62,846 nt of DNA, from contig CAITXU010000066.1 of the NCBI GenBank assembly GCA_903896505.1, forward strand, positions 1-62,846, read 5' to 3'. A model generated the notes under the pieces. That model did not search any database and was not told the DNA's origin. It saw only the letters and a program-made list of their open reading frames with translations. Source of the DNA: an uncultured Verrucomicrobiota bacterium. GTDB taxonomy: Bacteria; Verrucomicrobiota; Verrucomicrobiia; Limisphaerales; UBA9464. The position numbers were made by a program, and so were the translations under genes. Position 1 is the first letter of the stretch; each line of letters starts with the position of its first letter. This document shows, in pieces, positions 44,411 through 51,700 of the stretch.

Positions 44411-45154
44411 ATGCAGGCGCTTCCCCTTCCCGGCTTGACCGCAGTGATCCTGGCCGGGGGCTTTGGCACACGGGTCCGGCATCTCCTGCCGGGCATCCCC
44501 AAGCCGATGGCCCCTGTCCTCGGACGCCCGTTTCTCGACTGGGTCCTGGACTTCCTCCGACGGGAAGGGGTCGCCTCTGCCGTTCTCTCCACCGGCCACC
44601 TCGCCGAGGTGATCGCCGCCCATTACACCACGGGGTTTGCCGGCAGCACTCGCGTGCAATGCGTCCGCGAAGAGACCCCGCTGGGCACAGCCGGCGGGTT
44701 CCTTCACGCCGCCCTCTCCGCCACCGACTCTGCAGAGACCAAGGCCTGGCTCGTGCTCAATGGAGATTCCCTCACCGTGACCCACCTCCGGCCGCTGCTC
44801 GACCTCGTCGATGATCCGTCCGTCGATGGCGCACTGCTCGCCGTCGACCTCCCTGACGCCTCGCGCTTCGGCACGCTGGAGGTGGACGGCGACGGCTGGT
44901 TGCGTCGATTCCGCGAAAAACAGCCGGGAGCCGGGTTGATCAACGCCGGTGTTTACCTGCTCAAGGCCCCACTGCTGCACCGCGCCCCCAAGGAACGTCC
45001 GCTGAGCTTCGAGACGGAACTCTTTCCCCGCCTGATCGAGTCCGGCGCCCGCCTGCGTGTCATCCCGTGCGACGCTGCCTTCCTCGACATAGGAACCCCC
45101 GAGACCCTGCAACAGGCCGAGGAATTTGTCCGGGCCAGTGCGGCCTGGTTCTGA
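44411..45154 (+). CDS. hddC: D-glycero-D-manno-heptose 1-phosphate guanylyltransferase
   Basis: A 247-aa nucleotidyltransferase. TAVILAGGFGTRVRHLLPGI plus PKPMAPVLGRPFLDWVL is the (L/V)AGGxGTR...PKP signature, and VLNGDSLT is the metal-binding strand. The length and the placement just before a GHMP heptose kinase point to HddC of the GDP-heptose branch, rather than RfbA- or GalU-type enzymes. With gmhA (18.4 kb) and hddA next door, three of four steps to GDP-D-glycero-D-manno-heptose are in the window; GmhB is not seen. Confidence 0.8.
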   Translation: MQALPLPGLTAVILAGGFGTRVRHLLPGIPKPMAPVLGRPFLDWVLDFLRREGVASAVLSTGHLAEVIAAHYTTGFAGSTRVQCVREETPLGTAGGFLHAALSATDSAETKAWLVLNGDSLTVTHLRPLLDLVDDPSVDGALLAVDLPDASRFGTLEVDGDGWLRRFREKQPGAGLINAGVYLLKAPLLHRAPKERPLSFETELFPRLIESGARLRVIPCDAAFLDIGTPETLQQAEEFVRASAAWF

Positions 45155-45207
45155 GTTTCATTTCCCTGTCATCCCCCCAAGTTCGAACCCAAACTGAATC
45201 CTCCCTC

Positions 45208-46227
45208 ATGGTCATTGCCCGTGTTCCCTTCCGCGTCAGCTTCTTTGGTGGTGGCACCGATTACCCTTCGTGGTATCGCCGCTTCGGTGGTGCCGTCTTG
45301 TCGACGACCATCAACAAATATTGCTACCTCTCGGTCCGAAAGTTGCCGCCCTTTTTTGATCACTCGATCCGGATTGCCTACTCCCAGGTCGAGCACTGCA
45401 CCGACATCAATCAAATCCGCCATCCGGCCTTCCGCGAAATCCTCCGCTATCACGGGGTGAAAAACGGTGTCGAGGCCCACTACGACTCCGACCTCCCCGC
45501 ACGCAGCGGCATGGGCTCCAGCTCCGCCTTCGCGGTCGGTTTGCTCCACGCGATGTATGCCTTCCGCGGGAAAATGGTGTCGCACGGCGAACTGGCCACC
45601 CAGGCAATTTATATCGAACGCGAAGTTCTCGGGGAATCGGTCGGCAGCCAGGACCAGGCGGCCGTGGCCCACGGCGGCCTCAACCACATCCAGTTCGAGA
45701 CCGATGAGTCCATCGTCGTCAATCCGATGATTCTCGGGCGCGATATCATCCGTGAACTCAACAGCCACCTGATGCTGTACTTCACCGGAACCGTCCGCAT
45801 CGCCTCGGAGATCGCTAAAACATACTCCGCAGACCTCGGCGAAAAGGAACGAAACATGCGCCTGCTGGGCGAGCTCGTCCCCGCCGCCATCAGCGCCCTC
45901 CAATGCCATGAACTGGAGGAATTCGGAAAACTTCTCCACGAAGGCTGGCGCTTGAAGCGCAGCCTCGCAGCAGCGATCTCCACCAGCGGCATCGATGAGA
46001 TTTATGAGGCCGCCGTCTCAGCGGGGGCTCTCGGTGGCAAAATTCTCGGAGCGGGCGGCGGCGGTTTTATGCTCCTCTTCGTCCCTCCCGCCAAACAAGC
46101 CGCTGTGCGCGAGCGCCTGAACAACCTGCTCCTCGTTCCTTTTGAATTTGAAAGTGCCGGCAGCCAGATTATCTACTACGACCCGGAAAATGCCGGGCTG
46201 GATGTCGGCACCGACCCGAAACCCTGA
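45208..46227 (+). CDS. hddA: D-glycero-D-manno-heptose 7-phosphate kinase
   Basis: A 339-aa GHMP kinase from ATG 45208. ARVPFRVSFFGGGTDYPSWY is the HddA-like substrate motif, DLPARSGMGSSSAFAVGLL the ATP loop, and GGKILGAGGGGFMLLFVPP the third GHMP motif. It phosphorylates heptose 7-phosphate at C1. The upstream in-frame extension into hddC has no start context. The gene is 53 bases after hddC. Confidence 0.85.
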   Translation: MVIARVPFRVSFFGGGTDYPSWYRRFGGAVLSTTINKYCYLSVRKLPPFFDHSIRIAYSQVEHCTDINQIRHPAFREILRYHGVKNGVEAHYDSDLPARSGMGSSSAFAVGLLHAMYAFRGKMVSHGELATQAIYIEREVLGESVGSQDQAAVAHGGLNHIQFETDESIVVNPMILGRDIIRELNSHLMLYFTGTVRIASEIAKTYSADLGEKERNMRLLGELVPAAISALQCHELEEFGKLLHEGWRLKRSLAAAISTSGIDEIYEAAVSAGALGGKILGAGGGGFMLLFVPPAKQAAVRERLNNLLLVPFEFESAGSQIIYYDPENAGLDVGTDPKP

Positions 46228-46278
46228 TTCTGAGTCCCCGAATCCCTGAGTCCTCAACACCTTTCATCAACAATCACA

Positions 46279-47250
46279 ATGGACATTACTCATAAACGAA
46301 TTCTCGTCACCGGTTCTGGTGGATTCCTTGGAAGCCACCTCGTCGAAAAATTGCTCGCCCACGGCTGCACCGACCTCCATCTGCCCCGCGCCTCCCAGGT
46401 CGACCTGACCAAGGAGGACCAGGTGGATAAGCTGTTCAACACCGTCCGCCCCCAGGTCGTTCTTCACCTGGCCGGTCTCGTCGGTGGCATTGGTGCCAAC
46501 AAGGCCTTCCCGGCCCAGTTTTTCTACAACAACCTGCTGATGGGTGTGTTCACCCTGCATTACGCCCAGAAATACGGGGCCGAACTCGCCGTCTCCACCG
46601 GTGCCGGTTGCGGATATCCCGAGCACGCTCCCTTGCCGCTCAAGGAAACCGAATTTTGGAACGGCCTGCCCCAGAAGGAAAGCGCTCCCTACTCCCTCGC
46701 CAAGCGCATGCTGATGGTTCAATCGTGGGCCTATTGGGATGAACACAAGTTCAATTCCAGCGTGGTCGTGCCCGGCAACATCTACGGCCCTTACGACAAC
46801 TACGACCTCGAAGGCGCACACGTCGTTCCCGCCATGGTCCGCAAGTTCGTCGAGGCGGCTGAGACCAACGTGGAATCCGTCGAAGTGTGGGGCAGCGGCA
46901 AGCCGACCCGCGATTTCATCTACGCCGGCGACGTCGCTGAAGGCATCATCCTGGCTGCGGAAAAGGTCACTGCACCGACCGTTATCAACCTTTCGTCCGG
47001 TTCCGAAACCAGCGTTCGCGACCTCATCGACACCCTGGTCGAGGTCACCGGCTTCAAGGGCGAACTGAAGTGGAACACCTCACGTCCGGACGGCCAGAGC
47101 CGCCGCGTGTTTGATGTCTCCCGCGCCAAGAGCGAGCTCGGATGGACCGCCCGCACCTCCCTCCGCGAGGGGCTGATCAAGACGGTCGAATGGTATCGCG
47201 CCAACCAAAAGACGGCCCGCAACACCATGGCGTACCCGACCCACGGCTAA
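46279..47250 (+). CDS. GDP-sugar epimerase/reductase (Fcl-like)
   Basis: A 323-aa extended SDR. RILVTGSGGFLGSHLVEKLL, HLAGLVGGIGANKAFPAQFF, and PYSLAKRMLMVQSW (YxxxK) are clear, and NIYGPYDNYDLEGAHVVPAM is the Fcl/WcaG hallmark. A separate fcl lies at 30.3 kb, so this second copy, next to hddA, may reduce or epimerise a GDP-heptose derivative, as in DmhB-like routes. It is the last gene before the terminator at 47.27 kb. Confidence 0.85.
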   Translation: MDITHKRILVTGSGGFLGSHLVEKLLAHGCTDLHLPRASQVDLTKEDQVDKLFNTVRPQVVLHLAGLVGGIGANKAFPAQFFYNNLLMGVFTLHYAQKYGAELAVSTGAGCGYPEHAPLPLKETEFWNGLPQKESAPYSLAKRMLMVQSWAYWDEHKFNSSVVVPGNIYGPYDNYDLEGAHVVPAMVRKFVEAAETNVESVEVWGSGKPTRDFIYAGDVAEGIILAAEKVTAPTVINLSSGSETSVRDLIDTLVEVTGFKGELKWNTSRPDGQSRRVFDVSRAKSELGWTARTSLREGLIKTVEWYRANQKTARNTMAYPTHG

Positions 47251-47267
47251 GCCACGTCACCTTTCTC

Positions 47268-47303
47268 AAAAAGGCCCCCGGAGCAATCCGCGGGGCCTTT
47301 TTT
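47268..47303 (+). terminator. Rho-independent terminator of the polysaccharide locus
   Basis: AAAAAGGCCCC at 47268-47278 pairs with GGGGCCTTTTT at 47292-47302, with a 13-base loop and a T-run. The symmetric A and T ends make it suitable for both strands, so it may also stop the minus-strand sppA transcript. Confidence 0.9.
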
Positions 47304-47490
47304 GTTTCCCATGCCAGACAGGAGATGTTTATCCGCAGATGGACGCAGATTTTCGCAGATGATTAAGAAGACATTTCGCTTCCTGGGAGCCCGGGCGTCT
47401 CGCCTGGTGACTGAAGTCATTCCTTCCAAACAACAGCTTTTCTTCCCACCAATCGATGCGTGTGCCACCTATTGAATGAAAGCCACATCG

Positions 47491-47528
47491 GTAGGGCGAG
47501 CCTCCCGGCGAGCCGCGGCGGTTCGAAT
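47491..47528 (+). repeat. GTAGGGCGAACC repeat, copy 2
   Basis: It matches 14119-14156 at 33 of 38 positions and has the same orientation. It lies between convergent genes. Confidence 0.65.
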
Positions 47529-47572
47529 CACGGCAGTTCCGCACGGTCACAGCCAATAGGCCGTCCGCAGGA

Positions 47573-48739
47573 CTAGTGGATGTGGAGCGGAGACATGAAA
47601 GACAACCGACCGGGGGCTAGGTGGGGCATCATCTCCAATCCGCCCACCTCCACCTTGAGAGCCCGCGTATCGGATTTCACAAAAAGTCGTGAAAGTCCGG
47701 CCCAGCCCCGGGGCGGTTCGTAGGTGACCAGATTGGCGTCGTCGATGGCAGCCAGAGTCAGGGCTCGCTCCACGGCCGTATCAAAATTGCCGAGCTCGTC
47801 CACCATACCGAGATTCAGGGCTTCGCGTCCGGATAGTATTCTGCCATCGGCGAAATCGGTCCAATTGGCGGTCAGTTCGCGACCTTCGGTATTGTCTTCC
47901 TCCTTGTTATGCTGGGCCGCGGCACCGCGGCCTTCGGTGATGACGGTCTTGAACCGGGTAAAGCTCTCGTTGATCATGTTGTGGAGGATTTCTTTTTCCT
48001 CGGGCAGTTCGTCCTCGGGCCGTTTGTCCGGGCTGAGCATGTCTTTGAGCTTGCCGCTCTTCACCACGCTGGGTCGAACGCCCAGTTTGTCCATCAAGCC
48101 CCGGTAGTTGTAGGTGTGAAAGATGACACCGATGCTGCCGGTGATGGTCATTTCGTTGGCCACGATCCAACGCGAAGCGGCGCTGATGTAGTAGCCACCG
48201 GATGCTGCCAGCGATCCCATGCTGGTGATGACCGGGATGTCATTGGTCTCCTGAAATTGGCGGATCGAGCGATAGATTTCGTCGCTGGCAAGAACCTCAC
48301 CGCCCGGCGAATCAATCTTAAGAATCACGGCCTTTACCTGATCATCGGCCGCCCGGTCCAGCTGGTGGCGGATCAGTTCCACCAGGCTGTATTCTTCGCC
48401 CCGCGAGGTTTCGCCGGAGATTTCCCCGTTGATGTCGAGCACGGCGATCTTGTTGGTGGACTCATGGTCCTCAATCACGACTTCCTCGAGCTCGGCTTGT
48501 CCGCGTCCGGGATGGGCCTTGTGGCCGTTCCAATGGCTGACCTTGCTTCCAACAAGGGTCAGATTGAGGATGACGCTGACCGCCAGCAGCAAGAAAAGCG
48601 ATACTGCGGCGAAGATCCAAATTCCGGAGACGCCTCGCCGAACTGGCGGATAGGGAGCCGGAGGGGGGGGCGGCGCGAAGGGAGGCGGTGCAGCCGGGAG
48701 GACGGGGGGCGGAAGCTGGGGAGGCACGCCTTCATTCAT
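47573..48739 (-). CDS. sppA: Signal peptide peptidase SppA
   Basis: A 388-aa protein. A Pro-rich cytoplasmic head (about 30 residues, PPQLPPPVLPAAPPPFAPPP) precedes one membrane helix (IWIFAAVSLFLLLAVSVILN). The peptidase domain has VILKIDSPGGEVLASDEIY, then SMGSLAASGGYYISAASRW, where the Ser of AASGG (about 180) is the likely nucleophile, and VVKSGKLKDM, where Lys (about 230) is the likely general base. This is the single-domain S49 form. It degrades cleaved signal peptides in the membrane. It is divergent from the lipoprotein gene. Confidence 0.9.
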   Translation of the reverse strand: MNEGVPPQLPPPVLPAAPPPFAPPPPPAPYPPVRRGVSGIWIFAAVSLFLLLAVSVILNLTLVGSKVSHWNGHKAHPGRGQAELEEVVIEDHESTNKIAVLDINGEISGETSRGEEYSLVELIRHQLDRAADDQVKAVILKIDSPGGEVLASDEIYRSIRQFQETNDIPVITSMGSLAASGGYYISAASRWIVANEMTITGSIGVIFHTYNYRGLMDKLGVRPSVVKSGKLKDMLSPDKRPEDELPEEKEILHNMINESFTRFKTVITEGRGAAAQHNKEEDNTEGRELTANWTDFADGRILSGREALNLGMVDELGNFDTAVERALTLAAIDDANLVTYEPPRGWAGLSRLFVKSDTRALKVEVGGLEMMPHLAPGRLSFMSPLHIH

Positions 48740-48850
48740 AGTGTGTCGGAGGCTAACCGCAGTGATGCCGGTGGCAAGTGCGGCGGACGCCCGTTCGTCA
48801 AATACGATTGCCCGACCGGGGCCTCCTACCTATCATCTCGATCGTACCGA

Positions 48851-49528
48851 ATGAAAAACCTCCTTTCCCTGGCTTGGGGCACGGCCATTGCCGCAGCTTT
48901 GTTGACCGGTTGCTCGACATCCACATCCACTGGTTCCGCCCACGACCATGCAGCTGTGGCCGCCGCGCCAGCAGACGCCGAGGGTTTCACCCCGATTTTT
49001 GACGGGACCTGGACCAATTGGCGGGTGAGCGAACGCCCGGATTCCTGGAACATTGTCGACAGTGCTTTTCGGGCCAACGGCGACCGCAGCCATTTGTACT
49101 ATTATGGTCCGCTCGCTCCGTTCAAAGATTTCGAGCTCAAGGTCGATGTAAAAACCGTTCCCGGCTCGAACGGAGGCATTTACATCCATACCAAGTACCA
49201 GGATGAAGGTTGGCCGTGGGGTGGATACGAGATTCAGGTGAACAACACCCACACCGACTGGCGAAAGACGGGCAGTGTGTACGCCGTGCAGGACGTCAAG
49301 GAGCAGTTCGCCAAGGACAACCAGTGGTGGACCCAGCACATCGTGGTGAAGGGCAATAACATCAAGGTCTACATTGATGGCAAGTTGGTGAACGATTTCA
49401 CCGAGGAACCCGGTCGGGTGGCAGGCAAGGACTTCGAGCGCAAGCTCAACAGCGGAACCATCGCCCTCCAGGCGCATGACCCCAAGAGTGTCGTCCTTTA
49501 CAAGAATATCCGGGTCAAGAAGCTCTGA
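48851..49528 (+). CDS. DUF1080 (3-keto-disaccharide hydrolase-like) lipoprotein
   Basis: A 225-aa protein from ATG 48851 with a lipoprotein signal (AWGTAIAAALLTGCSTS; lipobox LTGC). GFTPIFDGTWTNWRV and FELKVDVKTVPGSNGGIYIH are the DUF1080 hallmarks, with YEIQVNNTHTDWRKTGSVYA next. The family has a concanavalin-like fold and is abundant in Verrucomicrobia and Planctomycetes. Some members hydrolyse 3-keto-sugars. It is likely outer-membrane anchored. A strong terminator follows. Confidence 0.85.
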   Translation: MKNLLSLAWGTAIAAALLTGCSTSTSTGSAHDHAAVAAAPADAEGFTPIFDGTWTNWRVSERPDSWNIVDSAFRANGDRSHLYYYGPLAPFKDFELKVDVKTVPGSNGGIYIHTKYQDEGWPWGGYEIQVNNTHTDWRKTGSVYAVQDVKEQFAKDNQWWTQHIVVKGNNIKVYIDGKLVNDFTEEPGRVAGKDFERKLNSGTIALQAHDPKSVVLYKNIRVKKL

Positions 49529-49567
49529 TTTCAGAAGGATCGCTCCGATATCTCGAAATAGTAGATT

Positions 49568-49601
49568 GCGCCCGTGAGCCTGAAGGCTTCACGGGCGTTT
49601 T
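49568..49601 (+). terminator. Rho-independent terminator after the DUF1080 gene
   Basis: CGCCCGTGA (49568-49576) pairs with TCACGGGCG (49588-49596), continued by an inner GCCT/AGGC stem, and is followed by TTTTT. Confidence 0.85.
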
Positions 49602-49850
49602 TCTTTGGGTCTGGTGGCTCCCACTTGCTATCCGGGGATGAAATCAGGGATTTGCGCGAGGACTTCCGGTCGCAAGTTCCTCTGAAGGAGGGATATGCAA
49701 CGGAGGGGCATCCCGCCACTGCTGTACCAGTCTCCCATTTCTGTTTGGACCACCGTGGCTGGGTTTCCAGCCTCCGGCCTTCGTCCAAGACGTCGGGTCA
49801 TTTGACACTCCGGCTTTCATCCGCAGATTGAGTTTAACCAACAGCTACCG

Positions 49851-49867
49851 TCACGACCCTGTCGTGA
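49851..49867. promoter_or_regulatory. Palindrome in the leader of the secreted-protein gene
   Basis: TCACGAC-CCT-GTCGTGA is a perfect 7-bp inverted repeat that ends 21 bases before ATG 49889. It could be an operator or a leader hairpin. Confidence 0.4.
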
Positions 49868-49888
49868 TGGGCTGTCGGATGGACACAC

Positions 49889-51427
49889 ATGAACAAGAAA
49901 ACATTTCGTTGGGCGGGCGCTTTCGCGCTGGCCCTGACCGTAGCCGTTCAGGCTCAAACCCCTGATTTCCTGGTGAATGCCTTTGATTCAGCAGACGAAG
50001 TTACCAGTTGGACCAAATGGTGGGGTGCCGCCCCCCAGTCCTATGATTGGGACTCATCGGTGGACGCCAACAATTCGGCCGCCTCCGGTTCGCTCAAGGT
50101 TTCCGTCGACTTCGACATCAACGCTTACAATGGCGACAATCAATTCTCGACCTCCCACTACTTCGGGACCTCGATCGATGGCACCCAGTACACCAACCTG
50201 GTCTTCGACATTCGTTTCGACACCAATTCCCCGTCGCGGGTCCAAGCTCAGGATTATGGGTATTTCGAGTACGGGTTGATTCCGTCCGACTACTCCCAGC
50301 TCTATCTGGGACATTTGACCGTTCCCGTCGGCTTTGGCGGGTGGACCCACGTGACGGCAGCCATTGATCCGGCTATTACCAAGGCGACCAACATCATTGG
50401 TGTGACCATCAAAGAGTGGGCCGGTGACGCCGGGGGCGACAGCAAACTGACCGGCCAGACCGTTCTGTGGCTCGACAACGTCAAACTTCAAGGGAACACC
50501 AATACCGCCCCAGCACCGGCACCGACGGTCGCCATCAAGGTTCCCCATCCGGGCCTGACCATCACCGCCAGCAATCCCGGGGATCAATATCAGCGGCAGA
50601 ACATTGTGACGGCCAATGCCTCCTCCTGGGTCGGGGCCACGGGTCCGGTGACGTACTCGTTGACGTTGAGCGGATTCCCGGACACGAATCACACCGGCTT
50701 CCAGGCCCAAATTTTCCTGATCCCGGCGGCCAGCCTCCCCGGCGAAACGGCTCCGGATTACAACGAACCGAACCTCATCTTCCTTCAGATCAGTGGCAAT
50801 GCGGATGGAAGTGCTTATGCCAGCCTGCATTACAAGACCAACCAGCCCAGTGGCAACGCCATGGTTTACAACGACAATCCGGCCAACGGACCTGTGGGCA
50901 GCCTGGGGGGAGTCGGAAGCGCTTCACCATTGGGCACCTGGAGTCTGACCTTCAACAACAACACCGACATCACTTTGACTGCTCCGGGAGGCAACACGGC
51001 GAACTTCAGCCTCGGTGCCGACGCGGCTGCCTTGTTTGCCGATCCGTTGTACGCCTACTTCGGCGGTCAACCCAATAGCCTGGCCAATATCGGTCAATCG
51101 ATCATCGTCAGCCGCGTCCAGATTACCGGTACGGCCAATCCGTTGGACGACTCCTTCACCGCTGACACACTGGATACCACCAACTGGCAGGTGCGGGCGG
51201 CTGATCCGTCTGGATTGATCGTCGTGCCAGCCAGCACCGCCTACCAGGTGACTTGGACCCTTCCCGATTACGGTTACACCCTGCAATCGGCGGTCGGTCT
51301 CAAGGGAAGCCCTTGGGTCGATTCGACCAACAGCACCGTCGTCGTCGGAAAGACCAAGAGCTCGTTTGTCCCGAGTTCCAGCCTCCCCGCCGTCAAAGGC
51401 GGCTATTTCCGTCTGTTCAAGCCGTAA
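49889..51427 (+). CDS. Secreted protein with CBM-like N-terminal domain, function unknown
   Basis: A 512-aa protein with a signal peptide (RWAGAFALALTVAVQAQ, cleavage near residue 23). Residues 28-200 are a beta-sandwich rich in Trp, Tyr and Asp (DSADEVTSWTKWWGAAPQSY; WLDNVKLQGN), as in carbohydrate-binding modules of the jelly-roll type. A linker rich in Ala/Pro follows, then a beta-rich region, and a C-terminal 90-residue module that ends SSLPAVKGGYFRLFKP. The Verrucomicrobial habit of ending secreted proteins with such a module is known to me only by general impression. The product may bind polysaccharide with the glycoside hydrolase downstream. Confidence 0.65.
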   Translation: MNKKTFRWAGAFALALTVAVQAQTPDFLVNAFDSADEVTSWTKWWGAAPQSYDWDSSVDANNSAASGSLKVSVDFDINAYNGDNQFSTSHYFGTSIDGTQYTNLVFDIRFDTNSPSRVQAQDYGYFEYGLIPSDYSQLYLGHLTVPVGFGGWTHVTAAIDPAITKATNIIGVTIKEWAGDAGGDSKLTGQTVLWLDNVKLQGNTNTAPAPAPTVAIKVPHPGLTITASNPGDQYQRQNIVTANASSWVGATGPVTYSLTLSGFPDTNHTGFQAQIFLIPAASLPGETAPDYNEPNLIFLQISGNADGSAYASLHYKTNQPSGNAMVYNDNPANGPVGSLGGVGSASPLGTWSLTFNNNTDITLTAPGGNTANFSLGADAAALFADPLYAYFGGQPNSLANIGQSIIVSRVQITGTANPLDDSFTADTLDTTNWQVRAADPSGLIVVPASTAYQVTWTLPDYGYTLQSAVGLKGSPWVDSTNSTVVVGKTKSSFVPSSSLPAVKGGYFRLFKP

Positions 51428-51448
51428 ACCCAAAGCCGCTCCCCGCTC

Positions 51449-51475
51449 AAAGTGGAGGCGGCGTCCCGCCGCTTT
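51449..51475. repeat. Dispersed palindromic repeat, copy 2
   Basis: The reverse complement of 9931-9957 with a few mismatches; core GCGGCGTCCCGCCGC. It may also help end transcription here. Confidence 0.6.
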
Positions 51476-51554
51476 CTGGGTTTTTCCTTGAGGTGGAAGC
51501 GGCTTCCAACCGGTTTTTTGGTTTCCCAGGTGAGTAGCTCCCAGCTGCTTTTGG

Positions 51555-51587
51555 AGTTTGGCCCATCCAACAATCATGGGCCAAACT
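51555..51587. terminator. Long hairpin between two secreted-protein genes
   Basis: AGTTTGGCCCAT (51555-51566) and ATGGGCCAAACT (51576-51587) form a perfect 12-bp stem with a 9-base loop. The sequence after it, TCTACCTTTTT, is T-rich, fitting a terminator, although the T-run begins 6 bases late. A regulatory hairpin is the alternative. Confidence 0.5.
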
Positions 51588-51700
51588 TCTACCTTTTTAA
51601 ATTGGACTTAGGCATATTTCTTAGAGACTGTTTCACCATCGGAGAGTGCCACCTGAGGCTGAAATAGACAGGACGCGGGGCATTCCGTCCGAATGCAATA

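Larger units (their letters stand above)
47251..47572. other. Terminator plus repeats between convergent genes
   Basis: 322 bases without a gene. They hold the strong terminator, a GCAGAT-rich unit (about 47331-47360) and the second GTAGGGCGA repeat (47491-47528). Confidence 0.6.
49529..49888. other. Intergenic region with terminator and leader palindrome
   Basis: 360 bases with no supported gene. Two signals are seen: the terminator at 49568-49601 and a TCACGAC-CCT-GTCGTGA palindrome at 49851-49867, 21 bases before the next ATG. Part of a GCAGAT-type repeat lies near 49820. Confidence 0.55.
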
